This document shows positions 26,680 through 34,044 of a stretch of DNA of 64,000 nucleotides, in pieces. Origin of the DNA: Desulfovibrio aminophilus (lineage in GTDB: Bacteria; Desulfobacterota; Desulfovibrionia; Desulfovibrionales; Desulfovibrionaceae); contig NZ_JAMHGA010000044.1 of the NCBI RefSeq assembly GCF_023660105.1, positions 124,001 to 188,000 of the forward strand, given 5' to 3'. Each line of letters starts with the position of its first letter. The stretch's first letter is position 1. The translations under genes were made by a program, and so were the position numbers. A model generated the notes under the pieces. It searched no databases, was not told the DNA's origin, and worked only from the letters and a program-made list of their open reading frames with translations.

Positions 26680-27648
26680 ATGCCCCTGCCGCCGCGCCGA
26701 CCGCCCAACCTCCTGCGCCGGGTCTTCCGGCCCTCCTGGGAGAATCTGGCCGCCCTGGTGCGCGGCGCGGACGCGCCGCCCCTTGCGCGGGACGAGGCCC
26801 GGACCTGGTCCCTGGCCCTGGAGTCCCGACGGGTGCCCCACCGGGTGCGCAGCCTGGGCCGGGCCTGGCTGGTGGAGGTCCCCGTCTGGCACGCCGAACG
26901 CGCCGAGCGGGAAATCCGCCAGTACATCAACGAGAACCCGCGCCCGGCGGAGCCGCCCCCGCCGCCTCCGCCCCGGCCGCGCGCCGACGACCTGCCCACC
27001 TGGCTGGCCATGGCGGCCCTGCTGGCCTTTCACGCCCTGGTCACCAGCCGCCTGCCGGAACTCGGGTTCTTCCGCCTGTTCTGCTTCGACATGGGCCCCG
27101 CCCGCGCGGCCCTCATCCTGGGCGGCCAGTGGTGGCGCGCGGCCACGGCCCTGACCCTGCACGCCGACGCGGGCCATGCGTTTTCCAACGCGGTCATCGG
27201 CGGCATCTTCATCGCGCTCGCCTGCCGGGAGCTGGGCAACGGGATCGGCTGGTTCCTCATCCTGGCCGGGGGCGTGCTGGGCAACATCTGCAACGCCCTG
27301 ATCCAGCCCCCGGAGCACGCCTCCATCGGCTTCTCCACGGCCGTGTTCGCGGCCGCCGCGATCCTCTCCGGCCTGCGCGCGGCGCGCGGCGGCCTGGAGT
27401 TCCGGGGCTTCGTGGCGCCCGTGGCCGCCGGGCTCGGCATCCTGGCCATGCTCGGCTCGGCCGGGGAGCACACGGACCTGGGCGCGCACCTCATGGGTTT
27501 CGCCGTTGGACTCGTCCTGGGGCTGGCGGCCGGGGTCCTCGGCCGGGCGGTGGAGCCGCCCGCCTGGCTGCGGCGGACGATGGAGCTGGCGGCCCTGGCG
27601 CTCCTTCCGGCGGCCTGGGCCTGGGCCTGGTTCTGGTTCAACGCCTGA
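26680..27648 (+). CDS. Rhomboid-family intramembrane serine protease
   Basis: A 322-residue protein. Residues 1-100 form a cytoplasmic region with a proline run (PPPPPPPRPRADD near 90). Six or seven membrane helices follow. Rhomboid features: HADAGHAFSNAVIGG (the His/Asn segment of helix 2), the catalytic serine in ASIGFSTAVFAAAAI near residue 218, and the catalytic histidine in GAHLMGFAVGLVLG near 270. It cleaves membrane-spanning substrates; none is known here. Confidence 0.88.
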   Translation: MPLPPRRPPNLLRRVFRPSWENLAALVRGADAPPLARDEARTWSLALESRRVPHRVRSLGRAWLVEVPVWHAERAEREIRQYINENPRPAEPPPPPPPRPRADDLPTWLAMAALLAFHALVTSRLPELGFFRLFCFDMGPARAALILGGQWWRAATALTLHADAGHAFSNAVIGGIFIALACRELGNGIGWFLILAGGVLGNICNALIQPPEHASIGFSTAVFAAAAILSGLRAARGGLEFRGFVAPVAAGLGILAMLGSAGEHTDLGAHLMGFAVGLVLGLAAGVLGRAVEPPAWLRRTMELAALALLPAAWAWAWFWFNA

Positions 27649-27653
27649 ACCGG

Positions 27654-27920
27654 CTACTCGCCCCGGTAGCGGATCTTCATGACGAGGATGGACAGGGCCA
27701 GGACGAAGGTCACGCCGTTGGCCAGGATGATCGAAAGAGAGCCCTTGAGCAGGCCGTAGACCAGCCAGAGGAAGACGCCGGCGGTCAGGGCCAGGTACAT
27801 GCGCAGGGAGAGGTCGCGCACGGCGCGGGTGCGCCAGGTCCTGAGCACCTGGGGCAGAAAGGACAGGGTGGTCAGCGCCCCGGCGGCCAGTCCGACGGCC
27901 TCGATCCATGTCTGGTCCAT
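27654..27920 (-). CDS. SemiSWEET/PQ-loop transporter
   Basis: An 88-residue three-helix membrane protein. The first helix holds the PQ-loop motif (TTLSFLPQVLRTWRTRAVRDLSLRMYL), followed by two more helices (GVFLWLVYGLLKG and GVTFVLALSILVMKI). SemiSWEETs dimerise to move sugars. The ATG at 27920 has ggagg at a 4-nt spacing. Its 3' end faces the rhomboid gene with a 5-bp gap. Confidence 0.9.
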   Translation of the reverse strand: MDQTWIEAVGLAAGALTTLSFLPQVLRTWRTRAVRDLSLRMYLALTAGVFLWLVYGLLKGSLSIILANGVTFVLALSILVMKIRYRGE

Positions 27921-27975
27921 GTCGCCTCCGCTCCCCGCTTTCGGGCGTCGTGCGCCCGATCTATCCCAACGGCCA

Positions 27976-28003
27976 TTGACAGGCAACCATGATGTTGTAC
28001 CAT
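27976..28003 (+). promoter_or_regulatory. Candidate sigma-70 promoter of the metal-type ABC operon
   Basis: Perfect -35 TTGACA (27976-27981), 16-bp spacer, TACCAT as -10 (27998-28003). The in-frame ATG at 27989 lies inside this spacer, which argues that the binding protein starts later, at TTG 28025. Confidence 0.5.
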
Positions 28004-28024
28004 TTCCGAACCCTGGAGGCCCGC

Positions 28025-28873
28025 TTGCCGCTCCGGTTCCCGACAATCCTCGCCCTCCTGCTCGTCCTGCTCCCCGCCGCTGCGGGGGCCGCGCCCCTGC
28101 GCCTCACGGCCGGGGTCGCTCCGCTGGCCTGGCTGGTCCGGGAAGTGGCCGGTGAGCGGTCCGAGGTGCGGAGCCTGTTGCCCGAGCGAGCCTGCGAGAC
28201 GTGGCGGCCCGGGCCCGAGGACATCCGGCGGGCCGCGTCCTCCGATCTGGTCTTTCTCCTCGGAGCGGAGTACGAACGCCCCTGGCGCGAGGCGCTCCTG
28301 CGCGAGAAGCCGGGCCTGCGGCTGGTGGACATGGCCGAGGGCCTGGCCGAGCTCGGCGGTTCCGAGGGGGCGGACATCCGCGCCCGGGGCCTGTTCGGGA
28401 TCTGGCTGGACCCGAAACAGGCCAAGGCGCTGGCGCGCAACGCGGCCAAGGCCTTGCGGACGGCCGACCCGGCCGGAGCCGGGACCTACGACCGCAACCT
28501 GGCGGCCCTGGAGGAACGCCTGGACCGCCTGGACGCCAGGCTCGCGGAGCTGTTCGCTCCGGCGGGAACCAGGCGGCTCTTCATCAGCGGACGGCCGGAC
28601 TGGACCTGGCTGGCGGCGGCATATGGCCTGGAGGAGCTGGCCGTGAGCGGATTCGGCGCAGAGCCGGACGCGGCCCGGAAGCGGGAGGTCTGGCTTGAGG
28701 CCAAGCGGCGCGGGGTGCGGCAGGTGATCGACCGTCCGCGCTGCGGCTCCAAGGCGGCCCGGACCCTGGCCCTGACCCTCAAGACCGAGGTCTTTCCGGC
28801 CGATCCCCTGGACGGGGACTATGAAAACAATCTTCTGCGCGCGGCCCGCCGCATCCGGGCGGCCCTGCGCTGA
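28025..28873 (+). CDS. ZnuA/TroA-family ABC substrate-binding protein lacking the usual histidines
   Basis: About 282 residues, exported (signal LPLRFPTILALLLVLLPAAAGA). The fold is that of cluster A-I metal-binding proteins: GVAPLAWLVREVAGE, WRPGPEDIRRAASSDLVFLLG, LFGIWLDPKQAKALARNAAKAL and WLAAAYGLEELAVSGFG. At positions normally occupied by metal-binding histidines it has Cys-Glu (RACETWRPGP instead of DPHTYEP), Phe-Gly (GLFGIWLDP instead of DPHVWLDP) and GRPDW (instead of HDAF). I chose TTG 28025 because ggagg lies 5 nt before it and the signal peptide begins there; ATG 27989 is the alternative. Confidence 0.75.
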   Translation: MPLRFPTILALLLVLLPAAAGAAPLRLTAGVAPLAWLVREVAGERSEVRSLLPERACETWRPGPEDIRRAASSDLVFLLGAEYERPWREALLREKPGLRLVDMAEGLAELGGSEGADIRARGLFGIWLDPKQAKALARNAAKALRTADPAGAGTYDRNLAALEERLDRLDARLAELFAPAGTRRLFISGRPDWTWLAAAYGLEELAVSGFGAEPDAARKREVWLEAKRRGVRQVIDRPRCGSKAARTLALTLKTEVFPADPLDGDYENNLLRAARRIRAALR

Positions 28874-28886
28874 GGGCGAGGTGGAC

Positions 28887-29681
28887 GTGACCGCCATCGA
28901 ACTGCGCGGCGTCTCTTTTTCCTACGACGGCTCTCCGGTGCTGGAGAACGTCGACCTGAGCGTGCCCGAGGGCGACTTCCTCGTGGTCCTCGGGCCCAAC
29001 GGAGGGGGCAAGTCCACCCTGCTCAAGCTCGTGCTCGGCCTGCTGACGCCCACCTCGGGCTCCATCAGCGTCCTGGGCCTGCCCCCGGGCCAGGCCGGCG
29101 CGCGCATCGGCTACCTGCCGCAGCACACCCAGATTTCCCGCGCCTTCCCGATCACGGTGCTGGACGCCGTGACCCTGGGGCTCGTGCGGCCGGGCCTGAC
29201 CGGCGTGCGCGGCCTGCTGCCGCGCCGCGAGGACCGCGGCCGGGCCCTCCTGGCCCTGGAACGGGTGGGGCTCGCGGACCAGGCCGGTCGGCAGATCTCC
29301 GCGCTCTCCGGCGGGCAAAAGCAGCGGGCGCTCATCGCCCGGGCCCTGGTGGACGAGCCCAGCCTCCTGCTCCTGGACGAGCCCACGGCCAGCGTGGACC
29401 CCCGCGCCCGCGACGACCTGTTCCGCCTTCTGGTCCAGCTGAACCGCGACATGACCATCGCGATGGTCAGCCACGACGTGTCCGTGCTCGCGCGCGGGGT
29501 CAAGTCCGTGGCCTGCGTGAACCGCGCCCTGCACTCGCACGCCGCTCCGGCCCTGACCCCGGAGATGCTCCGCATGACCTACGGCGGCGACGAGGCGGCG
29601 GGCTGCCCCGTGGACCTCGTGACCCACGGCTGCGCCGGCCGCTGCACCCTGGGCGGCATCCCCATCAAGGAGGATTCATGA
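28887..29681 (+). CDS. Metal-type ABC transporter ATP-binding protein (ZnuC-like)
   Basis: A 264-residue ATPase of the zinc/manganese/iron-chelate class. Walker A is GPNGGGKST near residue 37, the Q-loop is in YLPQHTQ, the signature is LSGGQKQRALIARAL near 145, Walker B is LLLLDEPTASVD, and the switch histidine is in MVSHDVS. The last 60 residues carry cysteine and histidine residues (HSH; CPVDLVTHGCAGRC), unusual for an ATPase and possibly metal-binding. It begins 13 bp after the binding-protein gene; GTG 28887 and GTG 28881 are both possible starts. Confidence 0.9.
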   Translation: MTAIELRGVSFSYDGSPVLENVDLSVPEGDFLVVLGPNGGGKSTLLKLVLGLLTPTSGSISVLGLPPGQAGARIGYLPQHTQISRAFPITVLDAVTLGLVRPGLTGVRGLLPRREDRGRALLALERVGLADQAGRQISALSGGQKQRALIARALVDEPSLLLLDEPTASVDPRARDDLFRLLVQLNRDMTIAMVSHDVSVLARGVKSVACVNRALHSHAAPALTPEMLRMTYGGDEAAGCPVDLVTHGCAGRCTLGGIPIKEDS

Positions 29682-30163
29682 GCGTCCGCTACAAGGCCCC
29701 CGCCGTCTTCGTCCCCGACATGGCCGCCGCCCGCGCGTTTTACGAGGGCGTGCTCGGGCAGACCGTGGTCATGGACCTCGGCGTGTACATGGTCTTCGCC
29801 GGAGAGTTCAGCCTCTGGCAGAAGGACGCGGCCCGGGAGATGATCTTCGGCAAGGCCGGCACGGCCTTCTCCTTCGAGCCGGGCGGACTGGAGCTGTACT
29901 TCGAATGCCCGGAGCCGGAGGCCGCGCTGGAGCGCGTGCGCGCCGCCTCCGCGCCCCTGGTCCACGGGATGGTGGAGCAGCCCTGGGGCCAGCGCTGCTT
30001 CCGCGTCCTGGACCCCTGCGGCCATCTCGTGGAGGTGGCCGAGCCCATGTTCGTGGTGGTGCGCCGGGCCCTGGCCGAGGGCAGCGAGCAGGAGGCGTCC
30101 CGAAAGACCATGATGCCCCTGGAATACGTCCAGGCCGTGGCCCGGGGCGAAATCACCGAATGA
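29678..30163 (+). CDS. VOC/glyoxalase-superfamily protein
   Basis: A 161-residue vicinal-oxygen-chelate protein: two beta-alpha-beta-beta-beta units (KAPAVFVPDMAAARAFYEGVLGQTVVMD; LELYFECPEPEAALERVRAA; CFRVLDPCGHLVEVAEP). The final DPxGHLVEV motif supplies a metal-ligand glutamate. The first 30 residues are typical of dioxygenase- or glyoxalase-like members. A C-terminal helical extension (residues 130-161) is extra. It overlaps the ATPase gene by 4 bp (ATGA) and is placed between ATPase and permease of the ABC system. Substrate unknown. Confidence 0.83.
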   Translation: MSVRYKAPAVFVPDMAAARAFYEGVLGQTVVMDLGVYMVFAGEFSLWQKDAAREMIFGKAGTAFSFEPGGLELYFECPEPEAALERVRAASAPLVHGMVEQPWGQRCFRVLDPCGHLVEVAEPMFVVVRRALAEGSEQEASRKTMMPLEYVQAVARGEITE

Positions 30164-30167
30164 CCGG

Positions 30168-30236
30168 TGATCATTGTTGATCAGCACTAATCATTTTATT
30201 TTAACTGATGATTTAATTCGATATTATTGATCAATA
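30168..30236. promoter_or_regulatory. AT-rich operator region with TGATCA dyads before the permease gene
   Basis: The gap between the VOC gene and the permease gene is very AT-rich in a GC-rich genome and carries three dyads: TGATCATTGTTGATCA (30168-30183), AATCAT-N13-ATGATT (30189-30213) and the perfect 12-bp palindrome TATTGATCAATA (30225-30236). TTGATCA-type half sites repeat in all three. This looks like a promoter/operator bound by a dimeric repressor, plausibly a metalloregulator. No exact sigma-70 pair was identified with confidence. Confidence 0.5.
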
Positions 30237-30255
30237 TTTCGCATCGGAGAGGCGG

Positions 30256-31071
30256 ATGGTCGAGGCCCTGCAATTCGAGTTCATGCGCAACGCCCTGCTG
30301 GCCGGGCTGCTGGCCAGCTGCATCTGCGGCGTCATCGGCACCCTCGTGGTGGTCAACCGCATCGTCTTCCTCTCCGGGGGCATCGCCCACGCGGCTTACG
30401 GCGGCGTGGGCCTGGCCCTGTTCCTCGGCCTGCCCGTGCTGCCCCTGACCGCGGCCTTCGCCCTGCTCTGCTCCCTGATCATGGCCGCGGTCACGCTCAA
30501 GGCCAGGGAACGCGCGGACACGGTCATCGGCGTGCTCTGGGCCTCGGGCATGGCCCTGGGCATCATCCTCGTTGACCTGACCCCGGGCTACAAGGCCGAC
30601 CTCATGAGCTACCTCTTCGGCAGCATCCTGGCCGTGCCGCGCCAGGACCTCTGGCTCATGGCCGCCCTGGCCGCCGTGGTCATGGCCACGGTGCTCTCCT
30701 GCTACCGGGGCTTCCTGGCCCTGTCCTTCGACGAGGAATTCGCCCGCGCCCGAGGCCTGCCCGTGGCCGCCCTGCACGTGCTCCTGCTGGCCCTCACGGC
30801 GCTCTGCGTGGTCATGATCATCCGGGTGGTGGGCCTCATCCTGGTCATCGCCCTGCTGACCATCCCGCCGTTCATCGCCGAGCGCCGGGCCCGATCCCTG
30901 GGCGCCATGATGGCCATCTCCGGCCTGTTGAGCGCCGTGTTCTGCGTCACGGGGCTGGCCCTGGCCTACTCCCTGGACATCACCTCCGGCGCGGCGATCA
31001 TCGCCGTGGCGGCCCTGGCCTTCTTCCTCTCCACCCTGCTGCCGTCGGCCCGCTCCGGCGGACGCGCCTGA
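30256..31071 (+). CDS. Metal-type ABC transporter permease (ABC-3 family, ZnuB-like)
   Basis: A 271-residue inner-membrane protein with seven or eight hydrophobic helices. The ABC-3 signature appears as LVVVNRIVFLSGGIAHAAYGGVGLALFLGLP near residues 30-60, and LRVVGLILVIALLTIPPFIAERRARSLG near 195. It forms the channel for the ATPase at 28887. The ATG at 30256 is preceded by ggagaggcgg. The AT-rich operator-like stretch upstream suggests independent control from the binding-protein promoter. Confidence 0.9.
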   Translation: MVEALQFEFMRNALLAGLLASCICGVIGTLVVVNRIVFLSGGIAHAAYGGVGLALFLGLPVLPLTAAFALLCSLIMAAVTLKARERADTVIGVLWASGMALGIILVDLTPGYKADLMSYLFGSILAVPRQDLWLMAALAAVVMATVLSCYRGFLALSFDEEFARARGLPVAALHVLLLALTALCVVMIIRVVGLILVIALLTIPPFIAERRARSLGAMMAISGLLSAVFCVTGLALAYSLDITSGAAIIAVAALAFFLSTLLPSARSGGRA

Positions 31072-31078
31072 AGCCCCC

Positions 31079-31429
31079 GTGAACGAACGCCTGGACATGC
31101 TGGAGCGGACCCTGGCCACGCTCCGCGAGCGGGTGCGCGCCTGGAAGCACGGCGGGGCCCCGGCCCTGCCCCCGGTGTGGTGGGTCCTGGCCTATGGCGA
31201 TTCCTTCGAGGGCCTTTCCTTTGAAGAGCGGGACGAGGCCCGCGCCCGCCTGCGCGAGGCGGTGTCCGCCAGCGGCATCCTCGTGCCGGAGCATGTCTGG
31301 GTCTGGGACGAGACGAACCGGGCGCAGCTCGTGCTGGCCACCCTGCACAGCCGGGAGATGGCCGCGCGCCTGGCCGCGAGGATGGGGAACAAGGGGCTCG
31401 CGGTGCGCATCAAGCGCGCGGACCCCTGA
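31079..31429 (+). CDS. Hypothetical 116-residue protein with N-terminal coiled coil
   Basis: A 116-residue soluble protein. Residues 1-22 (MNERLDMLERTLATLRERVRAW) form a short coiled coil. A compact mixed alpha/beta region follows, with LPPVWWVLAYGDSFEGLSFEERDEARARLREA and VPEHVWVWDETNRAQLVLATLHSREMAARLAARMGN. No family was recognised. It starts with GTG at 31079, 8 bp after the permease gene, so it may be the last gene of that operon. Confidence 0.6.
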   Translation: MNERLDMLERTLATLRERVRAWKHGGAPALPPVWWVLAYGDSFEGLSFEERDEARARLREAVSASGILVPEHVWVWDETNRAQLVLATLHSREMAARLAARMGNKGLAVRIKRADP

Positions 31430-31432
31430 AAT

Positions 31433-31840
31433 TCAATACAGGAAGCCGAAGCCCCGCAGCTCGTTGCGGATCGAGTCCACGGACAGCGGCTTGGTGATGT
31501 AGGACACGGCCCGACCCTGGAAAAAGGCCCGCGCCGCGTGCTGGTCGTCGTCCAGGGCCGTGGCCACGATGACCCGGGCCCCCTCGCCATCGGGAATCCC
31601 GGCGCGCCGCTCCAGTTCGCGGACCCGCTCCAGGGTCTGCAGTCCGTCCATTCCCGGCAGCAGCACGTCCATGAACACGAGGTCGAAGCGCGGCCCGTCC
31701 CGGAGGGCGGCCTGGAACAGATCCAGGGCCTCCTCGCCGGTGATCGCGGCCTCGCAGTCGCCGTGGCGGCCGAGCACGGCCAGGAGGAACTCGCGGTTCA
31801 CCGCGTTGTCCTCCACGATGAGCACGCGCGGGCGGGACAC
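31433..31840 (-). CDS. Stand-alone response-regulator receiver protein
   Basis: A 135-residue CheY-like protein. Acidic pocket VEDN near residue 9, phosphoacceptor aspartate in LVFMDVLLPGMDG near 58, the T/S position in VIVATALDDDQ, and the lysine in YITKPLSVDSI near 120. No output domain. The extended loop ALRDGPRFD and ERRAGIPDGEGAR resembles receivers of hybrid kinases. It starts at GTG, 7 bp after gmhA. Its partner kinase is not in this window. Confidence 0.9.
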   Translation of the reverse strand: MSRPRVLIVEDNAVNREFLLAVLGRHGDCEAAITGEEALDLFQAALRDGPRFDLVFMDVLLPGMDGLQTLERVRELERRAGIPDGEGARVIVATALDDDQHAARAFFQGRAVSYITKPLSVDSIRNELRGFGFLY

Positions 31841-31847
31841 GGCGGGC

Positions 31848-32468
31848 CTACTCGCCCCCGGTGAGGTAGGGGTCCAGTTCGAGCACGGACTCGAACAGGA
31901 AGTGGTCCACGATGTGGCAGAGCATGTGCCCGGCCGCGATGTGCACCTCCTGGACCAGCGCGGTCTCCCGGCCGGGGACCTGGATGAGGTGGTCGCACAG
32001 GGGCTGCATCTCCGCGCCCTGCTGGCCGGTCATGCCCACGGTGACCAGCTCGCGCCGGCGGGCCTCGCGCAGCGCGGCCAGGACGTTGGGGCTGGTGCCC
32101 GAGGTGCTGATGCCCACGAGCACGTCGCCCCGGTTGCCCAGGGCCTGGACCTGCTTCTCGAAGACGCGGTCGAAGCCGTAGTCGTTGCCGATGGCGGTCA
32201 GGATCGAGGTGTCCGTGGTCAGGGCCAGGGCGGGCAGCGGCGGCCGTTCGAGCACGAAGCGGTTCACGAATTCGGCGGCCAAGTGCTGGCTGTCGGCGGC
32301 GCTGCCGCCGTTGCCGCAGAAGAGTATCTTGCCCCCGCGCGCCAGGCACACGGCCATGGCGCGGGCGAGCTCCACCAGCTGCTCGGAACGCTCCTCGAAA
32401 AATTTCTCACGTATTTCAAGCCCCTTGCGGGCGTGTTCACGAACCTTGGCCAAGGCCTTCTCGGACAT
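31848..32468 (-). CDS. gmhA: Phosphoheptose isomerase (GmhA), SIS domain
   Basis: A 206-residue SIS-domain sugar isomerase converting sedoheptulose 7-phosphate into D-glycero-D-manno-heptose 7-phosphate, the first step toward ADP-heptose for the LPS core. Conserved: GGKILFCGNGGSAADSQHLAAEFVNRF near residues 45-72, ALTTDTSILTAIGNDYGFDRVFEKQV, ISTSGTSPNVLAAL near 120, and EVHIAAGHMLCHIVD with Glu/His of the zinc site near 175. A good ribosome-binding site (gaggggga) precedes the ATG. Confidence 0.93.
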   Translation of the reverse strand: MSEKALAKVREHARKGLEIREKFFEERSEQLVELARAMAVCLARGGKILFCGNGGSAADSQHLAAEFVNRFVLERPPLPALALTTDTSILTAIGNDYGFDRVFEKQVQALGNRGDVLVGISTSGTSPNVLAALREARRRELVTVGMTGQQGAEMQPLCDHLIQVPGRETALVQEVHIAAGHMLCHIVDHFLFESVLELDPYLTGGE

Positions 32469-32714
32469 GCTCGATCCCCCTCGGTGTCGTTGCACGGCCC
32501 CCGTGTACTGTACTTCACCATTTCGTGCAATCGGGGAAATCCGGCTCAAATCGGCCAATGCAAAGCCTCGCCGCCACTTCGTATGACAAAAATGCCGATT
32601 ACCGCGTCCATTGCAGAAATTCCTTTTTTTCCGGCCGAAATTGGGCTATGGAACATTCCTGCATTTCCATGGGCCCGATACCCAACATTTTTCCCCATTG
32701 AGAGGAGGTTGACG
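32469..32714. other. Divergent intergenic region, gmhA / livK
   Basis: A 246-bp gap, rather AT-rich in its right half (T-runs at 32622-32630 and 32690). It must hold the promoters of gmhA and livK. No convincing sigma-70 pair or palindromic operator could be fixed. A TGG-N9-GC near 32648 resembles a sigma-54 site but is one base too short. Confidence 0.5.
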
Positions 32715-33896
32715 ATGAAGAAGTTCAGCAGGCTGTCTCTGCTGGCGCTGGCTTGTGCTCTCGGCGCCTTGCTTCTGGTCACCGGATGCAGCAAAGAACC
32801 GGACACCATCAAGATCGGCTTCAACATCCCGCTCACCGGCGACATCCCCAAGGTCGGCGAGGCCTCCAAGTACGCCGCCGAGATGCTCAAGGAGGACATC
32901 AACTCCAAGGGCGGCCTGGAGGTCGGCGGCAAAAAATACAAGCTCCAGTTCATCTACCAGGACAACGAGTCCAAGGCCGACTCGGCCGTGAACGCGGCCC
33001 TCAAGCTCATCGAGCAGGACGGCGTGGTCGCCATCGTCGGCCCGAACTCCTCCAAGCAGGCCGTGCCCGCCGGCGGCATCTGCAACGAGCGCGAGACGCC
33101 CATGATCTCGCCCTGGTCCACCAACCCCGACACCACCAAGGGCCGTCCGTGGATCTTCCGCGCCGCCTTCCTGGATCCCTTCCAGGGCCCCGTGGCCGCC
33201 AACTTCGCGGCCAAGCAGTTCGGCGCCAAGACCGCGGCCGTGATCTTCGACATCGCCAACGACTACTCCAAGGGCCTGGCCGACATCTTCAAGCAGGTCT
33301 GGGAGCAGAAGATGGGCGCCGGCTCGCTGGTGGCCTTCGAGTCCCACGGCACCAAGGACCAGGACTTCTCGGCCCAGCTGACCAAGATCATCGACGCCAA
33401 GCCCGACTTCATCTTCGTGCCCGACAACTACAACCAGGTGGCCCTGATCGTGAAGCAGGCCCATGACCTGGGCTACAAGGGTCCCTTCATGGGCGCCGAC
33501 GCCTGGGGCTCCGCCGAGCTCATGACCCTCTGCGGCAAGGACTGCGTGGGCCAGTTCTTCTCCACCCACTACGCCGCCGCCGGCGCGCAGGGCGACACCA
33601 AGGTCTTCATCGACCGCTACAACCAGAAGTACGGCTACGTGCCGGACGACGTGGCCGCCCTGACCTGGGACGCCACCCGCATCGTGCTCCAGGCCATCCA
33701 GGACGCCGGCAAGCTCAACACCGACGTCAAGGCCGAGCGCAAGGCCATCCGCGACGCCATCGCGAACATCAAGGAGTTCAAGGGGATCACCGGCTCCATG
33801 AAGTTCGACGCCGAGGGCGACCCGATCAAGTGCGCCGTGGTCGTGCGCATCAGCGAGGACGGCCAGTTCACCTTCGCCGAGTCCGTCTGCCCGTAA
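32715..33896 (+). CDS. livK: Branched-chain amino acid ABC transporter binding lipoprotein (LivK)
   Basis: A 393-residue periplasmic-binding-fold type I protein, lipid-anchored: the signal ends in LLLVTGCSKEP, a lipobox with the acylated cysteine near residue 22. Family features: IKIGFNIPLTGDIPKVGEASKYAAEMLKEDIN, IVGPNSSKQAVPAGGICNE near 117 and FIFVPDNYNQVALIVKQA near 240. It captures leucine, isoleucine, valine or related amino acids for LivHMGF. Start ATG 32715 has gaggagg. A terminator-like hairpin follows, so it is probably expressed above the other liv genes. Confidence 0.93.
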   Translation: MKKFSRLSLLALACALGALLLVTGCSKEPDTIKIGFNIPLTGDIPKVGEASKYAAEMLKEDINSKGGLEVGGKKYKLQFIYQDNESKADSAVNAALKLIEQDGVVAIVGPNSSKQAVPAGGICNERETPMISPWSTNPDTTKGRPWIFRAAFLDPFQGPVAANFAAKQFGAKTAAVIFDIANDYSKGLADIFKQVWEQKMGAGSLVAFESHGTKDQDFSAQLTKIIDAKPDFIFVPDNYNQVALIVKQAHDLGYKGPFMGADAWGSAELMTLCGKDCVGQFFSTHYAAAGAQGDTKVFIDRYNQKYGYVPDDVAALTWDATRIVLQAIQDAGKLNTDVKAERKAIRDAIANIKEFKGITGSMKFDAEGDPIKCAVVVRISEDGQFTFAESVCP

Positions 33897-33913
33897 GGGA
33901 GAGCCTTTGATCG

Positions 33914-33944
33914 CGGCGGGGACCTCAGGGTCCCCGCCGTTTTT
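33914..33944 (+). terminator. Partial terminator between livK and livH
   Basis: An 11-bp perfect stem CGGCGGGGACC / GGTCCCCGCCG (33914-33924 and 33929-33939), loop TCAG, then TTTTT. It lies between two genes of one operon, so it probably lowers expression of livHMGF relative to livK. Confidence 0.85.
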
Positions 33945-34044
33945 CAAGGGCTTTGCATTTTTCGCGCAAAAAGGGCATGAAGGCGCGCAAAGGTTTTCCG
34001 CCCCCGCAGCCTGCACCGCCCGGACACCAGAAAGAGGACCCGAC

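Noticed and set aside
27989-28024. ATG 27989 as start of the ABC binding protein
   Set aside because: It lies within the spacer of a good promoter and would put a charged stretch before the signal peptide; TTG 28025 has ggagg and begins the signal peptide directly.
32648-32665. Possible sigma-54 site upstream of livK (TGGAAC...TGCA)
   Set aside because: The GG-GC distance is one base short of that required.
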